From positions 1,264,982 to 1,328,981 of the forward strand of contig NZ_JH636049.1 of NCBI RefSeq assembly GCF_000258175.1: 64,000 nt of DNA, written 5' to 3'. The DNA comes from Saccharomonospora xinjiangensis XJ-54 (GTDB lineage Bacteria; Actinomycetota; Actinomycetes; Mycobacteriales; Pseudonocardiaceae). Position numbers and translations under genes: made by a program. A model generated the notes under the pieces. It was not told the DNA's origin. It worked only from the letters and a program-made list of their open reading frames with translations, and did not search any database. Of this stretch, positions 7,035-16,217 are shown one piece after another (the first letter of the stretch is position 1; each line of letters begins with the position of its first letter).

Positions 7035-8666
7035 TCACGGACGCATTTCCCCGGCGGCACCGGACACCGCCAGCGCCTTGTGCACCAGCGCGTCGCACAG
7101 AGCGAGCCAGCTCGCCTCGACGATGTTCGCGTGCACGCCGACGGTCGTCCACGTTCGGTCGCCGTCGCTCGATTCCACCAGCACGCGGGTCACGGCGTCC
7201 GTTCCGGTCTTGCCGACGAGGATGCGCACCTTGTAGTCGGACAACTCCACGCTGTCCAACCAGGACAGGTGCCCCCGCAATGCCTTGCGCAACGCGGCGT
7301 CGAGCGCGTGCACCGGCCCATTGCCCTCCGCTGTCGCGATGACCCGCTCACCACCGACGTGGATCTTGACCGTGGCCTCCGCGCCCACGTCACCGCCGAC
7401 GTGGTGGTCGAGCACGACACGGTAGGACTCCAGCCGGAACGGCGGCTGCGCCGGCGCGCCCTCGGCTTCCTCCCTCAGCAACAACTCCAGTGAGGCGTCG
7501 GCCGCCTCGAAGGACCAGCCCTCGGCCTCCAGCGCCTTGACCTTCTTCAACGCGCCCGCGAGTGCCTCCGGCTTCTCCGCCAGGTCCACACCGAGTTGCC
7601 GCCCCTTGAGTTCGAGACTCGCCCTTCCCGCCATTTCCGTCACGAGCACACGCATGTCGTTGCCCACATCGGCCGGGTCGATGTGGTTGTAGAGCAACGG
7701 ATCGACCTTGATGGCGCTCGCGTGCAATCCCGCCTTGTGCGCGAACGCCGACGAGCCCACGTACGCCTGATGCTCCTCGGGAGCGAGGTTGGCCAGTTCA
7801 GCCAGCGCGTGCGCCGTTCGCGTCAGCTCCGGCATCCGGGACGGAGGCAGCACCGGCATGCCCAGCTTCGTCACGAGATTGCCCACCACGGCGAACAGGT
7901 CCGCGTTACCCGCACGCTCTCCGTAGCCGTTGGCGGTGCACTGCACGTGGGTGGCCCCCGCCTGCACCGCGGCGATGGTGTTGGCCACGGCGCACGCCGT
8001 GTCGTCCTGGCAGTGGATGCCCAGCCGCAAGCCCGTGCGGTCGGCGACCTCACTCACCGTCTCGGCGATTCCCAGCGGGAGTTGCCCGCCGTTGGTGTCG
8101 CACAGCACCACGACGTCCGCGCCTGCCTGGCCCGCGGCGTCGAGCACCCGCAGCGCTGTGTCGGCGTCGTGCGCGTAGCCGTCGAAGAAGTGTTCGGCGT
8201 CCACGAAGACCCGCCGCCCCTCACCGACAAGGAACGACACGGTGTCACGCACCATCGCGCACGCCTCTTCGACGTCCACCCGCAACGCCCGCTCGATGTG
8301 GCGGACGTCCGACTTGGCCACGAGCGTCACGACGGGCGCCTGAGAGTCGAGCAGCGCACGCACCTGAGGATCGTCGGCCACGGCGACCCCCGCTTTCCGG
8401 GTGGAACCGAACGCGACGAGTACCGCGTGCCGCAACGGGAGTTCCCCCGCTGCCGCCCTCGCGAAGAACTCCGTGTCCTTCGGCAGCGCTCCCGGCCAAC
8501 CTCCCTCGATGAACCCGACGCCGAGGTCATCGAGCAATCTCGCCACAGCCAGCTTGTCCGCGATGGAATAGGAAATGCCCTCGCGCTGGGCTCCGTCGCG
8601 CAATGTCGTGTCGTACAGGTGGAACTGGTCTGAGAGCGGGGTGCCTTGTGGCTCCGTGCGGCTCAC
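7035..8666 (-). CDS. cimA: (R)-citramalate synthase
   Basis: 543 residues. The HMGL-like TIM barrel starts with LYDTTLRDGAQREG (17-30) and contains LCDTNGGQLP and HCQDDTACAVAN. The C-terminal LeuA-dimer regulatory domain (about 400-535) ends in DYKVRILVG and NIVEASWLALCDAL. It condenses pyruvate and acetyl-CoA to citramalate, the entry of the threonine-independent isoleucine route; it is longer and different in kind from LeuA. LeuB (next gene upstream) and LeuC also act in this route, which fits the neighbourhood. The GTG start has an AAGGAGATCC ribosome site. Expression is probably controlled by the attenuator at 8697-8801. Confidence 0.92.
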   Translation of the reverse strand: MSRTEPQGTPLSDQFHLYDTTLRDGAQREGISYSIADKLAVARLLDDLGVGFIEGGWPGALPKDTEFFARAAAGELPLRHAVLVAFGSTRKAGVAVADDPQVRALLDSQAPVVTLVAKSDVRHIERALRVDVEEACAMVRDTVSFLVGEGRRVFVDAEHFFDGYAHDADTALRVLDAAGQAGADVVVLCDTNGGQLPLGIAETVSEVADRTGLRLGIHCQDDTACAVANTIAAVQAGATHVQCTANGYGERAGNADLFAVVGNLVTKLGMPVLPPSRMPELTRTAHALAELANLAPEEHQAYVGSSAFAHKAGLHASAIKVDPLLYNHIDPADVGNDMRVLVTEMAGRASLELKGRQLGVDLAEKPEALAGALKKVKALEAEGWSFEAADASLELLLREEAEGAPAQPPFRLESYRVVLDHHVGGDVGAEATVKIHVGGERVIATAEGNGPVHALDAALRKALRGHLSWLDSVELSDYKVRILVGKTGTDAVTRVLVESSDGDRTWTTVGVHANIVEASWLALCDALVHKALAVSGAAGEMRP

Positions 8667-8696
8667 GGGATCTCCTTGGGACGATGAGCGGCCAAC

Positions 8697-8730
8697 AAAA
8701 AAGACCCCCCGCCAAGGATGCGAGAGGTCC
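8697..8730 (-). terminator. Attenuator terminator upstream of cimA
   Basis: An 11-bp stem with G-U pairs (8720-8730 pairing with 8702-8712, loop of 7) is followed on the minus strand by six T. It lies between the leader peptide and the cimA ribosome site. It could be prevented by an alternative structure using the 8731-8739/8761-8769 arms. Confidence 0.85.
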
Positions 8731-8769
8731 GCGCGCCGGATGCTGAGAATTCAGCGTTACCCGGCGCGC
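8731..8769 (-). promoter_or_regulatory. Leader hairpin 1:2 of the cimA attenuator
   Basis: Perfect 9-bp arms GCGCGCCGG (8731-8739) and CCGGCGCGC (8761-8769) enclose a smaller CTGA-GAAT-TCAG hairpin. The upstream arm overlaps the last codons of the leader peptide, so a ribosome stalled at the Ile codons or released at the stop would change folding, as in classical attenuation. Confidence 0.75.
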
Positions 8770-8801
8770 CTGCCGATAATGATCACGTGTGAGGTGGTCA
8801 T
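8757..8801 (-). CDS. cimA leader peptide, 14 residues with Val-Ile-Ile-Ile
   Basis: Minus-strand ATG at 8799-8801 reads MTTSHVIIIGRRAG and stops with TAA. Four consecutive Val/Ile codons (GTG ATC ATT ATC) sit before the hairpin and terminator, the hallmark of a leader peptide sensing Ile/Val-tRNA charging. A -10-like CAGTAT (8809-8814) ends 7 nt before the ATG and no ribosome site is present, so the leader mRNA is probably leaderless. An ATG three codons earlier would overlap the -10 and is less likely. Confidence 0.8.
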   Translation of the reverse strand: MTTSHVIIIGRRAG

Positions 8802-8874
8802 GCCGCCCATACTGCCACAGACCCGGGCGGGCACGATGGTGAGTCCGGACTGTGGACGCACGCGCGCCCGCCCT

Positions 8875-9123
8875 TCACCGGTCGTCGCTGCGCCGTTCGG
8901 CTCCTGTCTCCCCGGCGTAACCGAGGTCGTCACCCTCGATCCGGCCGACGAACGTGCCACTGTGCCCGGGGCCGGTGGTCGAGCGATCGTCGCCCCTGTC
9001 ACCACTCCTGCCGCCCGTCGGCCGCGCCCGCGACGTGGCGGGGTCGTCGGCGGTGTCGGCCTCGGACGCACTGGAGGACGCCGGTTGCCGACGTCCCAGC
9101 AGGTTCTTGAACCAGGTGAGCAT
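8875..9123 (-). CDS. Small conserved-looking hypothetical protein between leuB and cimA
   Basis: 82 residues starting MLTWFKNLLGRRQP. The N-terminal amphipathic/basic segment is followed by a long Ser/Asp/Arg-rich disordered middle. The C-terminal block GTFVGRIEGDDLGYAGETGA (about residues 56-75) looks conserved rather than random. There is no signal peptide, transmembrane segment or Cys. It lies on the same strand as leuB, 41 bases downstream, and ends before the cimA leader promoter, so it is probably co-transcribed with leuB. Function unknown. Confidence 0.6.
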   Translation of the reverse strand: MLTWFKNLLGRRQPASSSASEADTADDPATSRARPTGGRSGDRGDDRSTTGPGHSGTFVGRIEGDDLGYAGETGAERRSDDR

Positions 9124-9164
9124 GGACGCCGGATACCCGGGCGCCCGGCACGGAAACGGCGGCC

Positions 9165-10205
9165 TCAGCTCGCCTTGCGGGCATTGGAGGAGACGAGCGC
9201 GGCGAGGCGGTCTCCGATGGCCTGGGTGCTGCCGGGTGAGTTCTGGTCGCGGGTCGCGAGGTCGAACGCCACGGACGCCTCGATACGGCGGGCGGACTCC
9301 CGTTCACCGAGGTGGTCGAGCAGCAACGCCACGGACAGCACCGCCGCGGTGGGGTCGGCGAGGTTCTGACCCGCGATGTCGGGCGCGCTGCCGTGAACGG
9401 GTTCGAACATGCTGGGGTTGCGGCGCGTGATGTCGAGGTTGCCGCTCGCCGCGAGCCCGATTCCGCCCGTGACCGCCGCGACGAGGTCGGTGATGATGTC
9501 GCCGAACAGGTTGTCGGTGACGATCACGTCGAACCGGCCGGGGTCCGTGACGAGGTGGATCGTGGCGGCGTCCACGTGCGAGTACGCCACGGTGACGTCG
9601 GGGTGCGCGAGCGACTCCTCCTCCACGATCCGGGACCACAGCGAACCGGCGTGTTCGAGGACGTTGGTCTTGTGGACGAGCGTGAGGTGCTTGCGTGGAC
9701 GCTGCTCGGCGCGGGCGAAAGCGTCGGCCACCACCCTGCGGATGCCGAAGGCCGTGTTGACGCTGACCTCGGTGGCGATCTCCTGCTCGGTGTCCTTGCG
9801 GAGCAGCCCGCCGTTGCCCGCGTAAGGCCCCTCTGTGCCTTCCCGCACCACGAGCAGGTCGATCTCGCCGGAATCGGCGAGCGGGCCCCGCACACCCGGG
9901 TAGAGCCGTCCCGGCCTGAGGTTGACGTGGTGGTCGAGTTCGAACCGAAGGCGCAGCAGGAGTCCGCGTTCGAGGATGCCGCTCGGCACGCTCGGGTCGC
10001 CGACGGCGCCGAGCAGAATGGCGTCGTGCTGGCGCAGCTCGCTCAACACCGACTCGGGAAGCAGCTCGCCCGTGGCGTGCCAGCGGGACGCTCCGAGGTC
10101 GTACTTGGTGATCTCGGCACTCGGGACGACCTCGGCGAGTACCTTCAGCGCCTCGGTCACGACCTCAGGGCCGATCCCGTCGCCGGGGATCACAGCAAGC
10201 CGCAT
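9165..10205 (-). CDS. leuB: 3-isopropylmalate dehydrogenase
   Basis: 346 residues. It oxidatively decarboxylates 3-isopropylmalate with NAD+ in leucine synthesis and can serve the citramalate branch to isoleucine. It starts [15 protein letters not shown] and has the substrate/metal motif [12 protein letters not shown] and the NAD-contact region [14 protein letters not shown]. The reading frame stays open 15 codons further upstream, but the ATG at 10203-10205 is preceded by GGAGGTG (10211-10217) and matches the family N-terminus. It is followed by the small hypothetical gene and cimA on the same strand. Confidence 0.96.
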   Translation of the reverse strand: MRLAVIPGDGIGPEVVTEALKVLAEVVPSAEITKYDLGASRWHATGELLPESVLSELRQHDAILLGAVGDPSVPSGILERGLLLRLRFELDHHVNLRPGRLYPGVRGPLADSGEIDLLVVREGTEGPYAGNGGLLRKDTEQEIATEVSVNTAFGIRRVVADAFARAEQRPRKHLTLVHKTNVLEHAGSLWSRIVEEESLAHPDVTVAYSHVDAATIHLVTDPGRFDVIVTDNLFGDIITDLVAAVTGGIGLAASGNLDITRRNPSMFEPVHGSAPDIAGQNLADPTAAVLSVALLLDHLGERESARRIEASVAFDLATRDQNSPGSTQAIGDRLAALVSSNARKAS

Positions 10206-10385
10206 CCACACACCTCCGTCAGTCAGGCACCCGGCGCCCCGGAAGCCCATCCGCGATCGAACTCCAGCGACGGCAGGTTACCGTTGGTCGCCGATCGGTC
10301 GAAGCACGACCACCCATCCGCCGCAGCCGAGCAGATACTCGTCACTCAATCGTGTCATATGGATCGGCCAAAAGGGCATCCGAAC

Positions 10386-10413
10386 GCGGTGCGGTTGGCC
10401 ACGCCCGCACCGC
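10386..10413 (-). terminator. Hairpin after the lipoprotein gene
   Basis: A perfect 9-bp stem GCGGTGCGG/CCGCACCGC with a 10-base loop lies 33 bases past the lipoprotein stop and before leuB. No clean T-run follows, so it may act as a Rho-assisted or weak terminator. The rest of 10206-10445 shows nothing else convincing. Confidence 0.4.
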
Positions 10414-10445
10414 GCCGCGCCAAGTCGATCCACAGTAGAAGGCCG

Positions 10446-10874
10446 CTACCGAGCGGGCTCGACCAACCGCAGCACCGCAGGCGCGCGCTGACCCTGCGGC
10501 TCCAACCGGACGTCGCGGCTCCATTTCGCCCTCCCGCCCGTGGCCAGCAGGTCGGGAAGCACCGTGACGGCGCGCGTTACCTCGCCGTCCAGGACGAAAA
10601 CGAGAAGGTTCCCCGCGTCGTAGTAGTACTCCTCGCTCAGCACCGCGCTGCCGACCTCACGCTCGACCCGCTCCGCGGAGGTTCCCTCGCCGAACACGTA
10701 CACGGTGTCCCACTCGCCGCCCTCCACCTCAGCCAGCGCAGCCGAGCCCCGTGCCGCACTCAGCTCCCTCAGCCTGTCCTGCAACCGCTCGTCGTGCTCC
10801 ACTCGCACTCCTCCCCAGCCACACCCGGCGCACACCGCCAGGACGAGAACGAACAACACCGCCAGTTTGCGCAT
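10446..10874 (-). CDS. Putative lipoprotein, last gene of a type VII-like cassette
   Basis: 142 residues. The signal peptide MRKLAVLFVLVLAVCAGC ends in a lipobox (VCAGC; Cys18 would be lipidated). The mature part is a small soluble domain with charged residues and EYYYDAGNLLVFVLDGEVTRA. No family recognised. It starts 5 bases after the stop of the DUF6973-type protein, so the two are surely co-transcribed. By position it could be an immunity or chaperone-like partner of that protein at the cell surface; this is inference only. Confidence 0.75.
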   Translation of the reverse strand: MRKLAVLFVLVLAVCAGCGWGGVRVEHDERLQDRLRELSAARGSAALAEVEGGEWDTVYVFGEGTSAERVEREVGSAVLSEEYYYDAGNLLVFVLDGEVTRAVTVLPDLLATGGRAKWSRDVRLEPQGQRAPAVLRLVEPAR

Positions 10875-10879
10875 CGTGC

Positions 10880-12022
10880 TCAGCTACCCCAGTCGTAATC
10901 GCCACTTCCGTCGCCGGAGCCCCCGCTGGTGTGCGAACTGCCTCGCTCACCGCCCTCCTTCTCCGGAGCCGGATCGTCGGCGTGGCCTGTCTGTCCACCG
11001 GCGACGTCGTTGCTGTAGGCGAGTTCGCCGTTCTTGTCGATCACCACCGTGCGGCCGTCCTCCACCGCCTTCTCCACGAGGTTCGCCAGCTCCTCGGGGC
11101 TCGCGTCGGGGTTCGCCGCGGCGATCTTGCGCCCGACCTCGTTGTTGTAGAGGTCCATGGCCTCCCTGTCGGCGGGGTTGCCCGGAAGCCGCTCGTGGGC
11201 CGTTCCGTACTTCTGCGCCCACTCCTCGCCGAACTTCTGCGTCATGAGCGCGTTCCAGTACGCGTGCCGGAAGGCGTCCCTGTGGCTGTCGTTGCCATCC
11301 TGTCCGGGGAAGCGGTCGTCCGCCGTCCCGAACGCCTTGTTGCGGATGTCGTACATGTCTTTGATCCCGAGCAGACCGAGATCGTCGAGCAGGTCGGCCT
11401 CGGACTTCGTGACCGTTTGGCCGAAGAAGTTCACTGTCCCGTCAGGGTCGGGGCTCACCTGGTAGTTCTTGAGGATCTGATCGAGCCGGACGCGCTCCTC
11501 CCCCGCTGCGGCAGCCTCGGCGAGCGTGGTGGCACCGGCGTCACTGATCTTGTTCGCGAGCACCCTGTCCAGCATGGCGGCGAGGTCGGTGTCCACAGCG
11601 GCGGCCTTGTCGAGAATGGCCTTCACCCGCTCGGCGACCGCGGACCTGGCCAGCTCCGCCGGCAGCGTCGTGACGCCCTCCGGCGCGACGACGGTGCCGT
11701 TGTCGATCCGGAGACCGTGGCTCGACGCCAGGCTCTTCGCCTCGTCGATCTCCCGCCGGAGCCCGCGGACCGCGTCCTCGACGGTATCGACCGTGGTCGC
11801 CATCGAGGCCACCTCGGCCGCGAGGGTCTCCAGATCCTGCCGGTGCTTGGCCAGGTCCCGCCGCGCGGACTCCGCGCTGGGGCCGCTCCATTCCTTGGGA
11901 GAGACGGACTCGGTGAGTTCGTCCTCGAGCGCGACGATCGCGTTGCGGGCCTTCACGAGAGCGTCACCGACCGCGGCGACACCGTCGGCGTTCCACTGCT
12001 CGGCGTCGTTCCAGGAGACCAT
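10880..12022 (-). CDS. WXG-type secreted protein with C-terminal DUF6973-like domain
   Basis: 380 residues in three parts. The N-terminal helical WXG100-like segment (1-110) has WSG near residue 45 and long heptad-like helices. A linker follows (110-190). The C-terminal domain (about 215-330) contains HRDAFRHAYWNALM, YGTAHE and MDLYNNEVGR. That His/Trp/Asn and AHE pattern resembles the domain I recall as DUF6973, found at the C-termini of polymorphic toxins. An acidic Gly/Ser-rich tail ends the protein. The ATG overlaps the stop of the upstream EspC-like gene by one base (ATGA). Probably exported by a type VII (ESX-like) system; toxicity is untested. Confidence 0.75.
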   Translation of the reverse strand: MVSWNDAEQWNADGVAAVGDALVKARNAIVALEDELTESVSPKEWSGPSAESARRDLAKHRQDLETLAAEVASMATTVDTVEDAVRGLRREIDEAKSLASSHGLRIDNGTVVAPEGVTTLPAELARSAVAERVKAILDKAAAVDTDLAAMLDRVLANKISDAGATTLAEAAAAGEERVRLDQILKNYQVSPDPDGTVNFFGQTVTKSEADLLDDLGLLGIKDMYDIRNKAFGTADDRFPGQDGNDSHRDAFRHAYWNALMTQKFGEEWAQKYGTAHERLPGNPADREAMDLYNNEVGRKIAAANPDASPEELANLVEKAVEDGRTVVIDKNGELAYSNDVAGGQTGHADDPAPEKEGGERGSSHTSGGSGDGSGDYDWGS

Positions 12023-12309
12023 CAGTTGCCTCCACCGACCGTGTCACCGGCGTCCCGGTCATTGGTGTCGTAGGCGTCGGCGGCGGACGTCAGCTTCTTC
12101 GCATAGCCGTCCATCGCCTTCGCCCAGCCCGAGGTCTCGTCGCCCCACTGCTCCGCCACCTTGGTGGCGCTGCCCGATGCGCGGGTCCCAGGCAGCGCCT
12201 TCGCCAGATCCCCCACCACGGAGAGATCCACAGAGCGGAGCTGGTCGGCGGCGTCCTCCGCCGCGCCCGCGGCTTCCCGCAAGGACGCGGTGACCACCTC
12301 GAATCCCAT
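12022..12309 (-). CDS. EspC/WXG100-type small type VII secretion partner
   Basis: 95 residues starting MGFEVVTASLREAAGAAEDA, with helix-turn-helix character and a central WGDETSGWAKAMDGYAKKL. Size and helices fit small ESX-secreted or EspC-like proteins that pair with a larger effector. The open frame extends 31 codons further upstream, but that part lies beyond the -10 box and is Arg-rich, so the ATG at 12307-12309 is preferred. It heads the three-gene minus-strand cassette (this gene, DUF6973-type protein, lipoprotein). Confidence 0.75.
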   Translation of the reverse strand: MGFEVVTASLREAAGAAEDAADQLRSVDLSVVGDLAKALPGTRASGSATKVAEQWGDETSGWAKAMDGYAKKLTSAADAYDTNDRDAGDTVGGGN

Positions 12310-12374
12310 GTGCCGACCCCCAGCGTCTCGTCGGAATCCGTGGACGCGGTCGGTCCGGTCCCGCGCCCACGCGG

Positions 12375-12402
12375 ACAGTACTAGGACGTGTGACCTGCGC
12401 AA
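12375..12402 (-). promoter_or_regulatory. Candidate promoter of the type VII-like cassette
   Basis: Minus strand: -35 TTGCGC (12397-12402), 16-bp spacer, -10 TACTGT (12375-12380). The inferred start gives a leader of about 60 nt before the ATG at 12309. Confidence 0.4.
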
Positions 12403-12436
12403 CTGGTTCCGCAGAGGGGCGGAAGGGGTCGGGGTG

Positions 12437-14032
12437 TCAGTCGAAGTTCAACGCCCGGATCAGCCTGGCGTCAACGGTGGCACCGATCGGCTCCAGCATG
12501 TGGCTGTCAACGGCGCGGTCAACCCGGAGCAGCATGACAGCATCGGATCGGTCGGTGGTCTGGCTGATCTGCGCGGCCTCGATGTTGATGCCGGCCTCGC
12601 CGAGCAGCGTGCCCACCCTGCCCATGATCCCTGGCCGGTCGGGGTATTCCAGCAGCAGCATGTGCCCCTCGGCGCGAATGTCGAAGTGCCTGCCGTTGAC
12701 CTCGATGAGCTTCGGGACGTCGTCCTTGCCCGTCACCGCACCGGACACGGAGTGCGCACTGCCGTCGGTGTGCACGACGCGAACGGTGACCTGGCTGCGG
12801 TAGTTCTGGCTCTCCGGTTCGGTGGACACGCTCACCTGCACGCCGAGTTCCTCGGCGAGACGCGGCGCGTTCACGAACGTCACCTGGTCCTCCACGACGC
12901 CGGAGAACACTCCGCGCAGCGCCGCGAGCTGAAGCACGCTCACGTCCTCGCTGGCGAGTTCACCGGCCGCCGTCACGGACACCGAGGCGGGGGCCTTCGT
13001 GCTGAACGCCGAGAGCACGGTGCCGAGTTTCTGGGTCAGCGACAGGTACGGCCGGACCTCCTCGCCCACCGTTCCGCTCGCCACGTTGACGGCATCCGGC
13101 ACGAAGTCGCCGCGCAGCGCCAGCAAAACCGAACGCGCCACGTCGGTACCCGCGCGGTCCTGCGCCTCCCGTGTGGACGCACCGAGGTGGGGGGTCACGA
13201 CGACGTTCGGCAGCTCGAACAGCGGGCTCGACGTGGTGGGTTCCTCGGCGAACACGTCGATGCCCGCGCCACCGACCCGGCCCTCGCGCAGGGCCTCAGC
13301 GAGCGCGCTCTCGTCGATGAGCCCGCCGCGGGCGGCGTTGACGATCAGCACACCGGGCTTGGCCTTCGCGAGCGCGGTAGCGCCGATGAGGCCCTTGGTC
13401 TCCGGGGTCCTGGGAAGGTGGATGGAGATGATGTCGGCACGCTCGAGCAATTCGTCGAGGGATACCAGTTCGACCCCGAGCTGTGCCGCCCTCGCGGCCG
13501 AGACATAGGGGTCGTAGGCGAGAAGCTTCGTGTCGAACGCGGCGAGCCGGGCCGCCACGAGCTGTCCGATCTTGCCGAACCCCACGACGCCGACGGTCTT
13601 GCCGGAGACCTCCACGCCCGAGTAGGCGCTGCGCTTCCACTCGCCGCCCCGCAGGCTCTGGTCAGCGGCCGGAACCCGGCGGGCCACGGCCAGCAGCAAC
13701 GCGACCGCGTGCTCGGCCGCCGACACGATGTTCGACGTCGGCGCGTTCACCACGAGCACACCGCGCTCGGTGGCCGTGGGTACATCGACGTTGTCGAGAC
13801 CGACGCCTGCCCTCGCCACGACCTTCAGCTTCGGGGCGGCGCCGAGGACCTCCTTGTCCACCTTGGTGGCGGATCGCACCAGAAGCGCGTCGGCGTCCCT
13901 CACCGCCTGCAACAGCGCCGGGCGGTCGGTGCCGTCCACGTGGCGGACCTCGACCTCGTCACCGAACACCGCGACGGTGGAAGGGGCGAGTTTCTCGGCG
14001 AGGAGAACGACGGGCTGGCTGGAATTGGTCAC
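12437..14032 (-). CDS. serA: D-3-phosphoglycerate dehydrogenase
   Basis: 531 residues, the long form with a C-terminal intervening domain plus ACT domain (about 455-531, [20 protein letters not shown]). It oxidises 3-phosphoglycerate, the first step of serine synthesis, and the ACT domain usually binds serine for feedback control. NAD-binding GFGKIG (151-156), catalytic Arg236 (NAARGG), Glu264 and His282 (TPHLGAST) are present. The mycobacterial homologue next to leuB is Rv2996c. A probable promoter lies at 14115-14120. Confidence 0.96.
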   Translation of the reverse strand: MTNSSQPVVLLAEKLAPSTVAVFGDEVEVRHVDGTDRPALLQAVRDADALLVRSATKVDKEVLGAAPKLKVVARAGVGLDNVDVPTATERGVLVVNAPTSNIVSAAEHAVALLLAVARRVPAADQSLRGGEWKRSAYSGVEVSGKTVGVVGFGKIGQLVAARLAAFDTKLLAYDPYVSAARAAQLGVELVSLDELLERADIISIHLPRTPETKGLIGATALAKAKPGVLIVNAARGGLIDESALAEALREGRVGGAGIDVFAEEPTTSSPLFELPNVVVTPHLGASTREAQDRAGTDVARSVLLALRGDFVPDAVNVASGTVGEEVRPYLSLTQKLGTVLSAFSTKAPASVSVTAAGELASEDVSVLQLAALRGVFSGVVEDQVTFVNAPRLAEELGVQVSVSTEPESQNYRSQVTVRVVHTDGSAHSVSGAVTGKDDVPKLIEVNGRHFDIRAEGHMLLLEYPDRPGIMGRVGTLLGEAGINIEAAQISQTTDRSDAVMLLRVDRAVDSHMLEPIGATVDARLIRALNFD

Positions 14033-14114
14033 GATGCGCCTTTCGTCTCAAAGGTGTGGGGCCGTTCGCAGACGCTCACTGACAGGGCCACGACACTGTG
14101 TCCTCGACGCCCGA

Positions 14115-14120
14115 AGTGTA
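14115..14120 (-). promoter_or_regulatory. Candidate -10 box TACACT of serA
   Basis: Minus-strand TACACT lies about 85 bases upstream of the serA start in the only non-repeat part of this spacer. No convincing -35. Confidence 0.3.
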
Positions 14121-14183
14121 GTCCCGCAACGCCTCCCGAGAAGCACGATGCGGTAGCCGACACGAATCGCCCCGGCATCGCGT

Positions 14184-14262
14184 GTGTCCGCGGTTCAGGC
14201 ACCTGTGCCGACGTCGCCCGACGCGAACATGCGTGCACAGACCGCGGACACGGTGCGGGGTG
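14184..14262. repeat. Degenerate member of the 21-bp repeat family with inverted ends
   Basis: Perfect 11-bp inverted arms GTGTCCGCGGT (14184-14194) and ACCGCGGACAC (14241-14251) flank degenerate GTGCACGCATG-like units. The element ends at the stop codon of the DUF397-type gene (TCA at 14263-14265). It resembles the clearer arrays at 6.8 and 29.2 kb. Confidence 0.6.
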
Positions 14263-14532
14263 TCAGTGCGGACGGTCGAACTCGCCTGCTCGTGCGCCGA
14301 GGAGGAAGGCGTCCCATTCGGACGGCGTGAAAACGAGAACGGTGCCGTCCGGATCGGCCGCTTCGCGCAGCACCACGTACGTCGCCGCGTCGCGGTGAGC
14401 GACGAATGCGTACTCCACGGTGCCGCTCGCTCCTTCAGGGTCGTCGCCGAGGCGCCGCCACAGCGCGGTGGAGAGGTCCAGTTCGTCGCGAACGTGGAAC
14501 TTGTCATCGACAACGGAAGAATCGTTCTTCAT
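14263..14532 (-). CDS. DUF397-family protein
   Basis: 89 residues starting MKNDSSVVDDKFHVRDE. The C-terminal half, VLREAADPDGTVLVFTPSEW (about 60-79) followed by DAFLLGARAGEFD, is the DUF397 signature typical of actinomycetes. These small proteins usually sit next to XRE-type regulators and may act as their antagonists; here no such regulator is adjacent. The open frame extends 38 codons upstream, but that part is not DUF397-like. The start lacks a good ribosome site. Confidence 0.8.
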   Translation of the reverse strand: MKNDSSVVDDKFHVRDELDLSTALWRRLGDDPEGASGTVEYAFVAHRDAATYVVLREAADPDGTVLVFTPSEWDAFLLGARAGEFDRPH

Positions 14533-14612
14533 GGGGGGCCAGAGTAGGACATCGGCCACCCCTCGGACAGCCGAAACGGTGCCGGGACCTGCGGACCCGG
14601 CACCGGTGGCGA

Positions 14613-16177
<1,565 letters not shown>

Positions 16178-16217
16178 GAGCGTTTCCGCTCCTTTCGCTG
16201 CTCGGTCCGCGGCAAGC

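Noticed and set aside
9312..10898. A 528-codon open frame antisense to leuB and the lipoprotein
   Set aside because: Shadow frame of high-GC genes; no domain pattern, and leuB is certain on the opposite strand.
12161..14398. A 745-codon open frame antisense to serA
   Set aside because: Its translation is His/Arg/Asp-rich low-information sequence mirroring serA codon bias. serA has full family motifs on the other strand.
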